Shown: positions 9,659 to 18,516, counted from the stretch's first letter. The stretch: 64,000 nt of DNA from JANQJA01 sp047947185 (GCA_047947185.1 CP170502.1:2542001-2606000), one strand, 5' to 3'. Program-made: numbers and translations. The notes: a model not told the origin generated them from the sequence alone.

Positions 9659-10161
9659 CAGATGGGATCGTTGGTGAGGCGCCCACGCAGGGTCACGGTA
9701 GAAGTCTGTCCTTCGGAACCGCTCTGCCAGCGAACCTGTACGGTGGTGACGTCTGCGGTAACGTCGATTGAGCCCGCCCCCAGTGGAAGGGCGCCGGTGA
9801 TGCCCAGCGTGCTGCAAATGGGATAGGTATCACCATCCTCGTCAACCGAGTTGATACTGCACTTCCACTGGGCAACGTCAAAATCTGTCATCTGGCTGGT
9901 GCTGCAGGTATTGGCGACGCAGTTATTGCTGCTGGGAGGCGCATCATCAAACCCGATGCCGTCGTAGTCACCGGTCGGGTTGGCACGCACACGATCGAGT
10001 ATGTCGTTGCCAAGCTGCATCGCCTCAGCCCGCATCAGCGCACCGCGATTCAGCTGCAGACTGGTGACCTGCAGGCCCACCATACCCAGAATGCCCACCG
10101 CCATGATCAGCACGGCGACCATCACCTCTATCAGGGAAACACCTGCCTCATGCTGTTTCAT
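9658..10161 (-). CDS. pilV: Type IV pilus modification/minor pilin PilV
   Basis: A 167-residue protein with a very short leader (MKQHEAG) ahead of the prepilin helix VSLIEVMVAVLIMAVGILGMVG, with Glu at mature position 5. QLNRGALMRAEAMQLGNDILDRVRANP follows, which is characteristic of PilV. The stop overlaps the pilW start (TGATG), which indicates translational coupling, and the start lies 10 bp after the fimT stop. A longer upstream-extended frame exists but overlaps fimT and would bury the prepilin motif. Confidence 0.9.
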   Translation of the reverse strand: MKQHEAGVSLIEVMVAVLIMAVGILGMVGLQVTSLQLNRGALMRAEAMQLGNDILDRVRANPTGDYDGIGFDDAPPSSNNCVANTCSTSQMTDFDVAQWKCSINSVDEDGDTYPICSTLGITGALPLGAGSIDVTADVTTVQVRWQSGSEGQTSTVTLRGRLTNDPI

Positions 10162-10171
10162 TGATTGCACC

Positions 10172-10714
10172 TCAACAGTCCGGTTGCCGGGAAGCATCCA
10201 GATCATCCGGCGGATGAGACTTGGCACGTCCAATTGGCGAGATAAATATCCGGCGTCCATCAACACTGGGATTGCAGAGATCCAGTTGACGGGGTAATCC
10301 ACCCGTACCGGCCAGCGCACCCAGCGAATCGAACTCGATAACTGTCTTATCGGCCAGCGTGGCATCCTCCACACTGTCCAGCGTTGAGACGGTCAGAGCT
10401 TCAAAGCGACGAACAACCTCAGCAGCAGGGTCGTTGCAGTCAATAGGCGCTCCAATTACAACACACCAGCCGGGGCCAAACTCATTGTTGGCATCAGCAC
10501 CATCTGTCGCCTTGACGTACACGGCGCCGCCAACACGCAGGGCCTCACTCCGGGCAAGATTGATGGCCAGGAGCATGTTGTTGGTCTGGGTAATGACCTG
10601 GTTACGCGCAATCATGCCCTGCACGGAGGGCACCGCCGCGCTGAAGGCAATGCCTGCAATCACAAGCACAATCATCAGCTCCAACAGTGTCATACCCCGG
10701 ATTTTATTCTGCAT
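10172..10714 (-). CDS. fimT: Type IV pilus minor pilin FimT/FimU (GspH family)
   Basis: A 180-residue GspH/FimT-type pseudopilin. The seven-residue leader MQNKIRG is followed by MTLLELMIVLVIAGIAFSAAVP, with Glu at mature position 5. NNMLLAINLARSEALRVG is the usual FimT/FimU helix. The C-terminal domain contains GWCVVIGAP and two Cys pairs. An ATG at 10753 (20-residue leader, AAAGAGA upstream) is a real alternative start. It is first in the minor-pilin operon. Only one FimT/FimU-type gene is present here, whereas Pseudomonas has both fimT and fimU. Confidence 0.88.
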   Translation of the reverse strand: MQNKIRGMTLLELMIVLVIAGIAFSAAVPSVQGMIARNQVITQTNNMLLAINLARSEALRVGGAVYVKATDGADANNEFGPGWCVVIGAPIDCNDPAAEVVRRFEALTVSTLDSVEDATLADKTVIEFDSLGALAGTGGLPRQLDLCNPSVDGRRIFISPIGRAKSHPPDDLDASRQPDC

Positions 10715-10753
10715 AGGTTTTTCGCATTCTTTTTTTACACTCTGCTTTTGCAT

Positions 10754-11020
10754 TCTCTTTGCATACTTACATTGCACAGGTCCTGGCACACGAAGCCGCC
10801 TGGACTCGGACGGACCCACGCACTCTGGATTCTATCGGCAGTTTTTGCAGATTCCGGGAGGAGGGGATGAACCGTTCACCTGGCCAGATGAATGGTCGAT
10901 TTACTGCGGCTTTACATCGAAACCGCGCAAAACACGCCTAAAAAAATCAAGGGATAGCCGGGAAACGCCAGGAAAACAATCGAAAGTGATCAGTCGATTA
11001 TTTGTCTTTTGCTGGACTGC
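10754..11020. other. Intergenic region between pilE and fimT
   Basis: About 267 bp with no convincing gene. A plus-strand frame here is low-complexity in codon use and lacks any recognisable domain. The region should hold the promoter for fimT-pilVWX and the giant gene. A TAGAAT-like -10 can be read on the minus strand near 10833, but no good -35 accompanies it, so no promoter is called. Confidence 0.5.
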
Positions 11021-11425
11021 CTATGGACACTCCGACATAGCACCGTCCGCTGTCATCTGGACGCAGTCACCCTGATTCAGGGGCGTTGCCCTTACGATAT
11101 AGTTGGACTGGGTGAGATCATAAAAGCCAATCTCGAACTGTGCGCGATCCAACGGGGAATCCGACGGTGAGTGCATGGTGCAAATATGATCCGCTACCGG
11201 CGAGTCCTGGTCGGGTGCGCCGACGTAAGTAAAGCCGTTGGAGTAATACCGGTCAAGTGCCAGCGCGCACAGCCTCATGTCCCCAACAGCCTGGGTTTGG
11301 TAGGTATCCCGCATATACCCCTGGTAGCTGGGGTAAGCCACTGCGGCAATAATGCCGATGATGGCAACGACCACCATCAGTTCCACGAGGGTATAACCTG
11401 TTGCTTTTTTCATTTCTCGTTTCAT
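11021..11425 (-). CDS. pilE: Type IV pilin PilE
   Basis: A 134-residue type IV pilin. The ATG at 11425 has a GGGAGG Shine-Dalgarno and gives the leader MKREMKKATG, then YTLVELMVVVAIIGIIAAVAYPSY, a canonical prepilin helix with Glu5. The small C-terminal domain has YSNGFTY, a Cys in the alpha-beta loop, and a terminal Cys pair (GDC...SEC) forming the D-region. PilE-type minor pilins sit in this position, between fkpB/ispH and fimT, in Pseudomonas. It is transcribed with, or just after, fkpB (98-bp gap). Confidence 0.9.
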   Translation of the reverse strand: MKREMKKATGYTLVELMVVVAIIGIIAAVAYPSYQGYMRDTYQTQAVGDMRLCALALDRYYSNGFTYVGAPDQDSPVADHICTMHSPSDSPLDRAQFEIGFYDLTQSNYIVRATPLNQGDCVQMTADGAMSECP

Positions 11426-11523
11426 TTCCCGGCCTCCCAGCTGCGAGACATTATGCGGGAAGCTCATGCTGACAACAATAATCACCGAAATGAAGCCACG
11501 GCTTCACCCAGGCTCAAGTACCA

Positions 11524-11991
11524 CTAGCCGCCGGTTCGCAGGATTTCGTTACTGACCTGTTCAACCTCAACAATATCCACCTCAAACACCAGGTCCTGTC
11601 CCGCCAGCGGGTGATTGAAGTCCACCTCCACCATTTCCCCCAGGATGCGGGAAATGACACCAGGCAGTTCAGCCTTCTGCTTGTCTGCAAAAGACACCAC
11701 CAGGCCTTCCTTCAGCTCCAGGTCTGCAGCAAAAGCCGACTTTTTAATCATCTGGACGTTATCGGGATTATGATCACCAAACCCCTGCTCAGCCGGAATG
11801 GCAAGGCTTCTTCGCTCTCCGGCCTTCATGCCGAACATTGCGCGCTCAAACCCGGGCAGCAGGTTGCCGTCACCCACCACAAACTCGGCAACAGTCTCGC
11901 CGGTTGAATCAATCAAATCGCCCGACGCCAGTTTCAGTGCAAAGCGCAATCTGACCCGTGTACCTGGCCCAACCGGAACCGACTTAGGCAT
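11524..11991 (-). CDS. fkpB: FKBP-type peptidyl-prolyl isomerase FkpB (SlpA)
   Basis: A 155-residue SlyD-like FKBP with GTRVRLRFALKLASGDLIDST, then FVVGDGNLLPGFERAMFGMKAGE, an insert-in-flap domain, and the VDFNHPLAGQDLVFEVDI signature of the SlyD/FkpB group. It starts at an ATG overlapping the last codons of lspA by 8 bp. FkpB is a cytoplasmic isomerase/chaperone. The lspA-fkpB order is conserved in Gammaproteobacteria, where ispH usually follows; here pilE follows instead. Confidence 0.9.
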   Translation of the reverse strand: MPKSVPVGPGTRVRLRFALKLASGDLIDSTGETVAEFVVGDGNLLPGFERAMFGMKAGERRSLAIPAEQGFGDHNPDNVQMIKKSAFAADLELKEGLVVSFADKQKAELPGVISRILGEMVEVDFNHPLAGQDLVFEVDIVEVEQVSNEILRTGG

Positions 11992-12475
11992 TTGTTTTCT
12001 CCAGGGTGTCCTTCTTGCCAACAAACATTTCAAGGATCAGCAGCGCCGCACCCAGAGTAATCGCCGAATCTGCCAGGTTAAACGCCGGAAAGTACCAGTC
12101 CTGGTAATGCACCAGCAGGAAGTCCACAACATAACCATGCAGCGCGCGATCAACGAGGTTCCCCAGTGCGCCGCCAAGGATAAACGCCAGCGCCAGAGCC
12201 AGTAACCTGTCCTGCTGCGCCCTGTGCAGCCAGACACCAATAATGAGGCTGACTACCAGGGATATGAGGAGAAGCAGCCAGCGCTGCCAGCCACCCGCGT
12301 CAGCGAGAAATGAAAAAGCCGCGCCGGGATTATGCAGCAGCATCAGCTGGAACACGGGGAGGATTTCTATGGTCTCACAACGGCCAGGCTGGCACAGGGC
12401 CAATATGCTGCTCATGTAATACTTCGACGCCTGATCCAGCACAACAATCCCGGCCACCAGTCCAAAATATCCCAT
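11984..12475 (-). CDS. lspA: Lipoprotein signal peptidase II
   Basis: A 163-residue, four-helix inner-membrane aspartic protease that removes the signal peptide of diacylated prolipoproteins. Diagnostic segments are LDQASK near residue 14, HNPGAAFSFLA near 48, GALGNLVDRALHGYVVDF near 103 (first catalytic Asp) and FPAFNLADSAI near 129 (second catalytic Asp). It starts in a TGATG overlap with the ribF stop and overlaps fkpB by 8 bp. In most Gammaproteobacteria ileS lies between ribF and lspA; it is absent here. Confidence 0.95.
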   Translation of the reverse strand: MGYFGLVAGIVVLDQASKYYMSSILALCQPGRCETIEILPVFQLMLLHNPGAAFSFLADAGGWQRWLLLLISLVVSLIIGVWLHRAQQDRLLALALAFILGGALGNLVDRALHGYVVDFLLVHYQDWYFPAFNLADSAITLGAALLILEMFVGKKDTLEKTNA

Positions 12476-13410
12476 CAGTTCTGACCTTCCAGGAACCAGT
12501 CCCGCGCCGCCCCGATATCCCGCTGTATCTGGGCTTTCAGTTCATCAATTCCAGCAAACTTCTGTTCATCCCTGATCTTGTGACGGAAAAGGACCTTCAT
12601 ACATCGACCATAAATATTCTGGTTAAAGTCAAATACGTGAACCTCGAGGATCGGTTTCACATTTTTCTCATTCAATGTCGGACGCACGCCCACGTTGGCC
12701 ACGCCGCGCAGCCGATCCCCCAGGCCATCAACCTCTACCGCGTAGACCCCTTCTATTGGCGCACGGTAACGATGTAACTGGATATTGGCCGTAGGCGCAT
12801 CCAGTTGACGACCCAACTGGCGGCCGTACATGACCCGCCCCGTGATCGCGTAGGGATGCCCGAGCATGGCTTCCGCACCCTCAAAGTCACCCGCCGTCAG
12901 GCGCTCCCGTATGCGCGTGCTGCTGACCCGAAGGTCTTCAAAGGTCAGGGTGTTGATATCAGTTACATCAAACCGGTAAGTTTTGCCCGCAGCCTCCAGG
13001 GTCGCAAAATCACCGCTGCGATCAGCCCCAAACCGGAAATCATCTCCCACATACAAGCCAGACAGCCTGATATCGCGCGCCAGCAGGTCAACAAATCCCT
13101 GGGCGGTCATTGCGCGCGTCTTTTCGTTAAATGGCAGGCACAGCACCAGTTCCAGCCCCAGTCCTGCCAGCAGTTCAACCTTCTCGCGAAATCGCGTCAG
13201 CCGGGCCGGTGCATTAAACGCATCAAAAAACTCCTTGGGCTGGGGTTCAAAGCAGATCAGCATGGAAGGTCGGCCAAGCTCCCGGGCCCGCCTGATCACC
13301 TGGCCAAGAATGGCCTGGTGACCGAGATGAACCCCGTCAAAGTTGCCAATGGTGACAACAGCGCCATGATGGCGTGGCCGCAGGTTGTACATTCCCCGGA
13401 TAATTTCCAT
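12475..13410 (-). CDS. ribF: Bifunctional riboflavin kinase/FAD synthetase
   Basis: A 311-residue protein, the usual RibF length. The N-terminal FMN adenylyltransferase domain carries VTIGNFDGVHLGHQ near residue 18 and VGDDFRFGADRSGD near 120. The C-terminal flavokinase domain has GRQLGRQLDAPTANI near 197 and the GVYAVEV strand. It makes FMN and FAD from riboflavin. The ATG at 13410 lies 2 bp after the murJ stop; a longer frame to 13488 overlaps murJ and is not needed. Its stop is fused to the lspA start. Confidence 0.95.
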   Translation of the reverse strand: MEIIRGMYNLRPRHHGAVVTIGNFDGVHLGHQAILGQVIRRARELGRPSMLICFEPQPKEFFDAFNAPARLTRFREKVELLAGLGLELVLCLPFNEKTRAMTAQGFVDLLARDIRLSGLYVGDDFRFGADRSGDFATLEAAGKTYRFDVTDINTLTFEDLRVSSTRIRERLTAGDFEGAEAMLGHPYAITGRVMYGRQLGRQLDAPTANIQLHRYRAPIEGVYAVEVDGLGDRLRGVANVGVRPTLNEKNVKPILEVHVFDFNQNIYGRCMKVLFRHKIRDEQKFAGIDELKAQIQRDIGAARDWFLEGQN

Positions 13411-13412
13411 AT

Positions 13413-14996
13413 CTATCGAACCATCACCCTGAAGTTGAACCCGCTGGCGAGCAGGCAAGTCCCGTAGGTTACGGCCCCACCTGCACAAATCAAGAGCATT
13501 ACCCCAAACCGCTCCCAGAAGGCCATCTCAAACCACATGTCACGTTCGGGGGTGAACCAGATGAGCACCAGCCCCATGACGATATTGGCCAAAATTACCC
13601 GGGCAGCAAACCCGGCCCAGCCTGGCACCCTGACCATGATGCCCTGTCCGCGCAGCCCCCACCAGAGCAGACCGGCATTAATGAATGCTGACAGGGATGT
13701 CGCCAGGGCCAGCCCCGCGTGCCGGAACTGCCACACCAGTATCAGGTTGAGCACCATGTTCGCAACCAGGGTGATGATCCCGTATCGAACAGGTGTTGAC
13801 GTATCCTGCCGGGCAAAGTAGCCGGGGGCGAGCACCTTTACCAGCATGTGACCCAGCAGGCCCACACCGTAGGCGGCAAGGCTCAATGAGGCCATGCTGA
13901 CATCCCGCCGGGTCATTTCACCCTGGTAAAACAGCGTGGTGATGAGACTCTCGGAGAGAATCACCAGTGCCACCGATGCCGGCAGGCCAATCAGGCAAAC
14001 CATGCGAATGGCCCAATCCAGCGTGTGACCGAACTCATCTTTGGAACTGGCCGCATGTTCCCGCGAGAGACTGGGCAGAATGACCGTCGCAATGGTGATA
14101 CCAAACAGCGCCAGCGGCAGTTCCAGCAGGCGGTCCGAGTAATAAAGCCAGGAGAGACTGCCCGTTTCCAGGAAAGAGGCCAGCACCGTGTCCAGCAACA
14201 GGTTGATCTGCCCCACGGAGACACCAAACATTGCCGGCAGCATCAGGGTCAGAATCTTGCGTACCCCCTCATCGTGCCAGCCGACTTTTGGCCGGGGCAA
14301 CAAGTCCGCTGATGCCAGGAAGGGAAGTTGGAAGGTCAGTTGCGCCACGCCCGCGATGAGTACTGCCCAGGCCAGGGCCATCACCGGCGTCTCGAGATGC
14401 GGCCGCAGGTAAATCGCGCAGACGATTAACGAAACATTCAACAGCACGGGAGTGAAAGCGGGTACAGCAAACCGGCCATAGGTGTTGAGAATCCCGCCTG
14501 CCAGTGCTGTCATGGAAATCAGGGCCAGGTAAGGAAACGTCAGGCGCAGCATGTCAGTCGCCAGCGCCAGTTTTTCAACCTGGCCGTTGTACACATAACC
14601 GGCGGCAAATACGCTGATGATGACCTGGGCACCAAGAACGCCGACGATAGTGATAAAGACAAGGCTGATCCCCAGTGTCCCTGTTACCCGGTCCAGCAGA
14701 TCATTAACTGCCTGCTTCGGCCGGTTTTCCCGGTATTCCGCCAGCACCGGCACAAACGCCTGTGAAAACGCGCCCTCACCGAACAGGCGACGGAAGAAAT
14801 TGGGTATGCGAAACGCGAGGAAAAAGACATCCGAACCGGCGGATGCACCAAAGAAATAGGCGACAACCATGTCACGGACCAGGCCAAACACCCTGGACAG
14901 CATGGTCATGGCAGAAACGACACTGCTTGAGCGCAGAAGGCCGCCGGACGGCTTCGTGACTGGCTTTGGAGGCTCTTTTAGAGATTTAGTGGACAA
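13413..14996 (-). CDS. murJ: Lipid II flippase MurJ
   Basis: A 527-residue polytopic membrane protein of the MOP superfamily with about 14 predicted helices. Typical MurJ segments are SRVFGLVRDMVVAYFFGA, FRIPNFFRRLFGEGAFSQAFVPV and the Arg-rich cavity residues. The YYSDRLLELPLALFGITIATV stretch near the middle is characteristic. It flips lipid II across the inner membrane for peptidoglycan synthesis. It is divergent from rpsT, and the order murJ-ribF is conserved. It is the first gene of the murJ-ribF-lspA-fkpB run. Confidence 0.95.
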   Translation of the reverse strand: MSTKSLKEPPKPVTKPSGGLLRSSSVVSAMTMLSRVFGLVRDMVVAYFFGASAGSDVFFLAFRIPNFFRRLFGEGAFSQAFVPVLAEYRENRPKQAVNDLLDRVTGTLGISLVFITIVGVLGAQVIISVFAAGYVYNGQVEKLALATDMLRLTFPYLALISMTALAGGILNTYGRFAVPAFTPVLLNVSLIVCAIYLRPHLETPVMALAWAVLIAGVAQLTFQLPFLASADLLPRPKVGWHDEGVRKILTLMLPAMFGVSVGQINLLLDTVLASFLETGSLSWLYYSDRLLELPLALFGITIATVILPSLSREHAASSKDEFGHTLDWAIRMVCLIGLPASVALVILSESLITTLFYQGEMTRRDVSMASLSLAAYGVGLLGHMLVKVLAPGYFARQDTSTPVRYGIITLVANMVLNLILVWQFRHAGLALATSLSAFINAGLLWWGLRGQGIMVRVPGWAGFAARVILANIVMGLVLIWFTPERDMWFEMAFWERFGVMLLICAGGAVTYGTCLLASGFNFRVMVR

Positions 14997-15017
14997 ACGC
15001 CTGGAGCCTCAATTCGA

Positions 15018-15046
15018 TTGACAATGATTAGCTGAATCGGCATAGT
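15018..15046 (+). promoter_or_regulatory. Putative sigma-70 promoter of rpsT
   Basis: A perfect TTGACA -35 box (15018-15023), a 17-bp spacer and CATAGT as -10 (15041-15046) lie about 40 bp upstream of the rpsT start. Four of six -10 positions match the consensus. Confidence 0.55.
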
Positions 15047-15088
15047 ACCGCGTCTTATTTTCCCGGACCATTTGAGGATACCCATACA

Positions 15089-15355
15089 GTGGCAAATTCA
15101 CCCCAGGCAAAAAAGCGGGCCCGTCAGGCTGAGAATCGCCGCCAGCGGAACGCCAGCCAGCGCTCTGCAATGCGCACCGCCATCAAAAAAGTCATTAGTG
15201 CAATTGATACCGGCGAACAGGAAGCCGCGTCCAGCGCTTACCAGGCTGCCGTTCCCGTGATCGACCGTGCCGTTACCCATGGCCTGATCCACAAGAACAA
15301 GGCCGCGCGCCACAAGTCCCGTCTGAACGTCAAAGTCAAGGCACTCGCCGGCTAA
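15089..15355 (+). CDS. rpsT: 30S ribosomal protein S20
   Basis: An 88-residue, strongly basic protein with the S20 pattern: MANSPQAKKRARQAENRRQ at the N-terminus, then RSAMRTAIKKV, and HGLIHKNKAARHKSRLN at the C-terminus. It binds 16S rRNA in the bottom of the 30S body. Its own promoter is visible upstream, and it is divergent from murJ as in Pseudomonas and E. coli. Confidence 0.97.
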   Translation: MANSPQAKKRARQAENRRQRNASQRSAMRTAIKKVISAIDTGEQEAASSAYQAAVPVIDRAVTHGLIHKNKAARHKSRLNVKVKALAG

Positions 15356-15364
15356 CACCTGCCC

Positions 15365-15389
15365 TGCCCGATCACCTGGTCGGGCATTT
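15365..15389 (+). terminator. Weak hairpin after rpsT
   Basis: TGCCCGA and TCGGGCA form a 7-bp stem around an 8-nt loop, followed by only three T residues. It is placed between convergent rpsT and proB and may act weakly in both directions. Confidence 0.4.
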
Positions 15390-15397
15390 AACCACCC

Positions 15398-16531
15398 TCA
15401 TTTCCCAAGAACACCCTGGAGCAATACCAGGTTGTCGCGGTGGATCAGTTCCTCGTCGTTCACGAAACCAAGCAATCCCTCTATCTCCCCGCTGCTGCGG
15501 CCTTTTATGCGCTCACACTCGGCACTGCTGTAGTTGACCAACCCCCGGGCGATTTCCCGGCCATCTTCATTAAGGCAGGATACCATTTCACCCCGGGTGA
15601 AAGTGCCATCAACCCGCCTGACGCCAACCGGCAGCAGGCTGCGGCCGTCACGCACCAGCACGCGCACTGCGCCTGCGTCCAGCACCAGGCGCCCCCTGGC
15701 CGGCAATGCGGCCAGCCACTGCTTGCGCGAGACAACAACTTCACTTTCTGCAGTCAGGAGCGTGCCACGTACCTCCCCCGCCAGCAGACGTGAAATAGCC
15801 CGGTCTTCACGCCCCGAGGCGATTACCGTATTCGCACCACTCCGCGCCGCTGTGCGGGCTGCAGACAACTTGGTCACCATGCCGCCCCGGCCCATCACAC
15901 CACCACCACCGGCCATCTCATCCAGCGTCGGGTCACCCGCCGGACGGCGTTCAATGAGGCTGGCATCCGGCGACTTGCGCGGATCACTGGTATAAAGGCC
16001 ACGCTGATCGGTCATCAGCAGTAACGTGTTGGCCTCAATCAGGTTGGCCACCAACGCCGCCAGGGTATCGTTGTCGCCAAACCTTATTTCATCGGTAACT
16101 ACTGTGTCGTTTTCATTGACCACGGGAATGACACCAAGGGCAAGCAGGCTCCTGAGTGTAGACCGCGCATTGATATACCTTTCGCGCGAGCGCAGGTCTT
16201 CGTGGGTCAGCAGGATCTGCGCGGTATGCAGCCCGTGACGCTGGAAATTCGATTCATAGAGTTGAATGAGGCCCATCTGCCCCACCGCCGCAGCGGCCTG
16301 CAGGAGATTGAGTTGCCTGGGGCGGGATTTCATACCCAGCCGCGCCATACCCTCAGCGACCGCACCGGAGGACACAAGGACCACCTGCACACCACTTTTG
16401 TGCACGGTGACAATTTCATCTACCCAGCTGGCAACCGGTGCAGAAGCGAGACCCTTGCCATCGCCTGTCAGCAGGGAGCTGCCGAACTTGATGACCCAGA
16501 CCTTGCCCGCGTCATAGAGGGGCTGGCTCAT
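15398..16531 (-). CDS. proB: Glutamate 5-kinase
   Basis: A 377-residue enzyme of proline synthesis that phosphorylates glutamate. The amino-acid kinase domain (about residues 1-265) contains VIKFGSSLLTG, VSSGAVAEGM, NENDTVVTDEIRFGDND and GRGGMVTKLSAAR. A C-terminal PUA domain spans about 285-365. The start overlaps the obgE stop by 4 bp (ATGA). The obgE-proB pairing is conserved in Pseudomonas-type genomes. Confidence 0.96.
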   Translation of the reverse strand: MSQPLYDAGKVWVIKFGSSLLTGDGKGLASAPVASWVDEIVTVHKSGVQVVLVSSGAVAEGMARLGMKSRPRQLNLLQAAAAVGQMGLIQLYESNFQRHGLHTAQILLTHEDLRSRERYINARSTLRSLLALGVIPVVNENDTVVTDEIRFGDNDTLAALVANLIEANTLLLMTDQRGLYTSDPRKSPDASLIERRPAGDPTLDEMAGGGGVMGRGGMVTKLSAARTAARSGANTVIASGREDRAISRLLAGEVRGTLLTAESEVVVSRKQWLAALPARGRLVLDAGAVRVLVRDGRSLLPVGVRRVDGTFTRGEMVSCLNEDGREIARGLVNYSSAECERIKGRSSGEIEGLLGFVNDEELIHRDNLVLLQGVLGK

Positions 16532-17709
16532 GGCTCGTAAAAAACCTCTACATCAAAGTCATCATCATCGTCGTCATCGTTGCCGCGCCCCGCCAGACGC
16601 TGCTGACGTCGCTTTTCCCGCTGGGCTGTTGAGAAAGCGTGGATTTCTTCCCGAATGCGGGCCTGCTCGGCAGCCTCCACTTCAGCTTCCGCCTGCCTTT
16701 CTGCCAGGCTCGAGAAATAGCGACCCAGCGCCTGCACAAGTGCGTCCGTGCCCTGCTGACCAACGGAGGAAACACTGAATACCGGCCCTTCATAGCCGAT
16801 ATCCGCAACAATAGCGGAGATTTGTGCCTCAAGCTCACCGGCCTCAACAAGGTCCTGCTTGGTAAACACCAGCCAGCGTTCCTTGCTGGCGATGCCTTCG
16901 CTGTACTTTGCCAGTTCGTTCTCAATAACCCGGTAGTTTTCGGCAGGGCTGCTGCCATCAATCGGGGCCAGGTCAACCAGGTGCAACAGGATGCGAGTCC
17001 GTGCAAGGTGCTTGAGAAACTGGACCCCCAATCCGGCACCATCTGCTGCACCTTCGATCAGTCCAGGGATATCTGCGATCACAAAACTCTGCCTGTCGCC
17101 CAGGCTGACCACACCAAGATTGGGTACCAGCGTGGTAAAAGGATAATCTGCCACCTTGGGGCGGGCGGCGGATACTGCACGAATCAGCGTTGACTTGCCG
17201 GCATTGGGCAGCCCGAGCAAACCCACGTCCGCGATCAGCTTCAGTTCAAGCCGCAGGTTTCTAACTTCCCCGGGCTCACCCGGCGTTGTCTGTCGTGGCG
17301 CACGATTGGTACTGGATTTGAACCGGACATTGCCAAGCCCGTGTTTACCGCCGCGGGCCACCAGTAACCGGTCCCCCATATGGCTGATGTCACCGACATA
17401 AGCACCGGTATCATCATCGAAAATTGACGTGCCCAGCGGTACCTTCAGTTCAATATCGTCACCCTTGGCACCCGTCTTGTCGCTACCCTTGCCATGTTCT
17501 CCCTTGGGTGCCTTGTAGCGCGGCTTGAAACGGTAGTCGACCAGGGTATTCAGGGCCCGGTCCGCAACCAGGTAAACACTGCCGCCATTACCCCCGTCAC
17601 CACCATCGGGACCACCTTTTTCGATGTATTTCTCGCGCCGGAAACTCAGGCAGCCATTGCCACCTTTGCCCGCTTCAACCCGGATTGTCACTTCATCGAC
17701 AAATTTCAT
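16528..17709 (-). CDS. obgE: GTPase ObgE/CgtA
   Basis: A 393-residue Obg-family GTPase. The Gly-rich Obg fold covers residues 1-158 (KFVDEVTIRVEAGKGGNGC at the start). The G domain follows, with GLPNAGKSTLIRAVS (G1), DIPGLIEGAADGAGLG (G3) and FTKQDL (G4). The tail is highly acidic, with seven consecutive Asp residues before FDVEVFYEP. It acts in 50S maturation and stress control. It lies downstream of rplU-rpmA but behind a strong terminator, so it probably has its own promoter. Confidence 0.97.
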   Translation of the reverse strand: MKFVDEVTIRVEAGKGGNGCLSFRREKYIEKGGPDGGDGGNGGSVYLVADRALNTLVDYRFKPRYKAPKGEHGKGSDKTGAKGDDIELKVPLGTSIFDDDTGAYVGDISHMGDRLLVARGGKHGLGNVRFKSSTNRAPRQTTPGEPGEVRNLRLELKLIADVGLLGLPNAGKSTLIRAVSAARPKVADYPFTTLVPNLGVVSLGDRQSFVIADIPGLIEGAADGAGLGVQFLKHLARTRILLHLVDLAPIDGSSPAENYRVIENELAKYSEGIASKERWLVFTKQDLVEAGELEAQISAIVADIGYEGPVFSVSSVGQQGTDALVQALGRYFSSLAERQAEAEVEAAEQARIREEIHAFSTAQREKRRQQRLAGRGNDDDDDDDFDVEVFYEP

Positions 17710-17786
17710 CGTTCAAACCTGCACTTCAATCAGTGCGTAAATAGTCGCCACAAAAACGTCCGGCAGCCAGCCCGGCAACAGCCGGA

Positions 17787-17816
17787 TAAAAAAAAGCCCC
17801 GTGCATGACGGGGCTT
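17787..17816 (-). terminator. Rho-independent terminator of rplU-rpmA
   Basis: On the minus strand AAGCCCCGT, a 5-nt loop and ACGGGGCTT form a perfect 9-bp stem followed by a run of eight T (17788-17795 on the plus strand read as A). It lies 30 bp after the rpmA stop. Confidence 0.9.
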
Positions 17817-17846
17817 TCTGCAACCTCGGATTGCAACGCCAGTACC

Positions 17847-18119
17847 TCAGGCCTCTGAAGCTGCTTCGGTTACAACGTTGACATATTTTCGCTGTTTTGG
17901 CCCCTTGACCGAAAACTGCACAACCCCTTCGGCCTTGGCAAAAAGCGTATGGTCCTTGCCACAGCCAACGTTCAGCCCGGGATGAAAACGTGTGCCGCGC
18001 TGACGCACAATAATGTTGCCTGGCGCGACGGCCTGCCCGCCAAACAGTTTGACACCCAGGCGCTTGGATTCCGAATCGCGCCCGTTACGTGTACTACCAC
18101 CTGCTTTCTTGTGAGCCAT
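17847..18119 (-). CDS. rpmA: 50S ribosomal protein L27
   Basis: A 90-residue protein with the L27 signature: AHKKAGGSTRNGRDSESKRLG at the N-terminus, then GNIIVRQRGTRFHPG, and VNVV near the end. The N-terminal tail reaches the peptidyl-transferase centre. It lies 5 bp after rplU and is followed by a strong terminator. Confidence 0.97.
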   Translation of the reverse strand: MAHKKAGGSTRNGRDSESKRLGVKLFGGQAVAPGNIIVRQRGTRFHPGLNVGCGKDHTLFAKAEGVVQFSVKGPKQRKYVNVVTEAASEA

Positions 18120-18124
18120 CTGCC

Positions 18125-18439
18125 CTAACCTCCGGAGATCTCTTTGATTTTCACCTGCGTAAAGGCCTGCCTGTGACCTGCCTGCCGCCGATAGTGCTTG
18201 CGGCGCCGCATCTTGACGATATTCACCTTGCGGGCCCGGCCATTAGCCATCACCTCAGCGGTGACTTTGCCACCTTCTACAAACGGCGTACCGATGGTGA
18301 TGTTTTCACCTTCGCCGATCATCATCACCTCATTAAAATCAACGGTGGAACCGACTTCGACGTTCAGCTTTTCCAGCTTCACGACTTCCCCAGGCTCTAC
18401 GCGATGCTGTTTACCACCACTCTTGATTACAGCGTACAT
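18125..18439 (-). CDS. rplU: 50S ribosomal protein L21
   Basis: A 104-residue L21 with MYAVIKSGGKQHRVEPG at the N-terminus and a C-terminal KMRRRKHYRRQAGHRQ rRNA-binding segment. It is first in the rplU-rpmA operon and divergent from ispB, the standard arrangement. Confidence 0.97.
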   Translation of the reverse strand: MYAVIKSGGKQHRVEPGEVVKLEKLNVEVGSTVDFNEVMMIGEGENITIGTPFVEGGKVTAEVMANGRARKVNIVKMRRRKHYRRQAGHRQAFTQVKIKEISGG

Positions 18440-18516
18440 GTCTGAAACTCTTTGATTGTCTGGTTGGATTAGGCCCGAACCCTTGTCCGTTCACCGGCCC
18501 AAATTCAGGACGCGTG

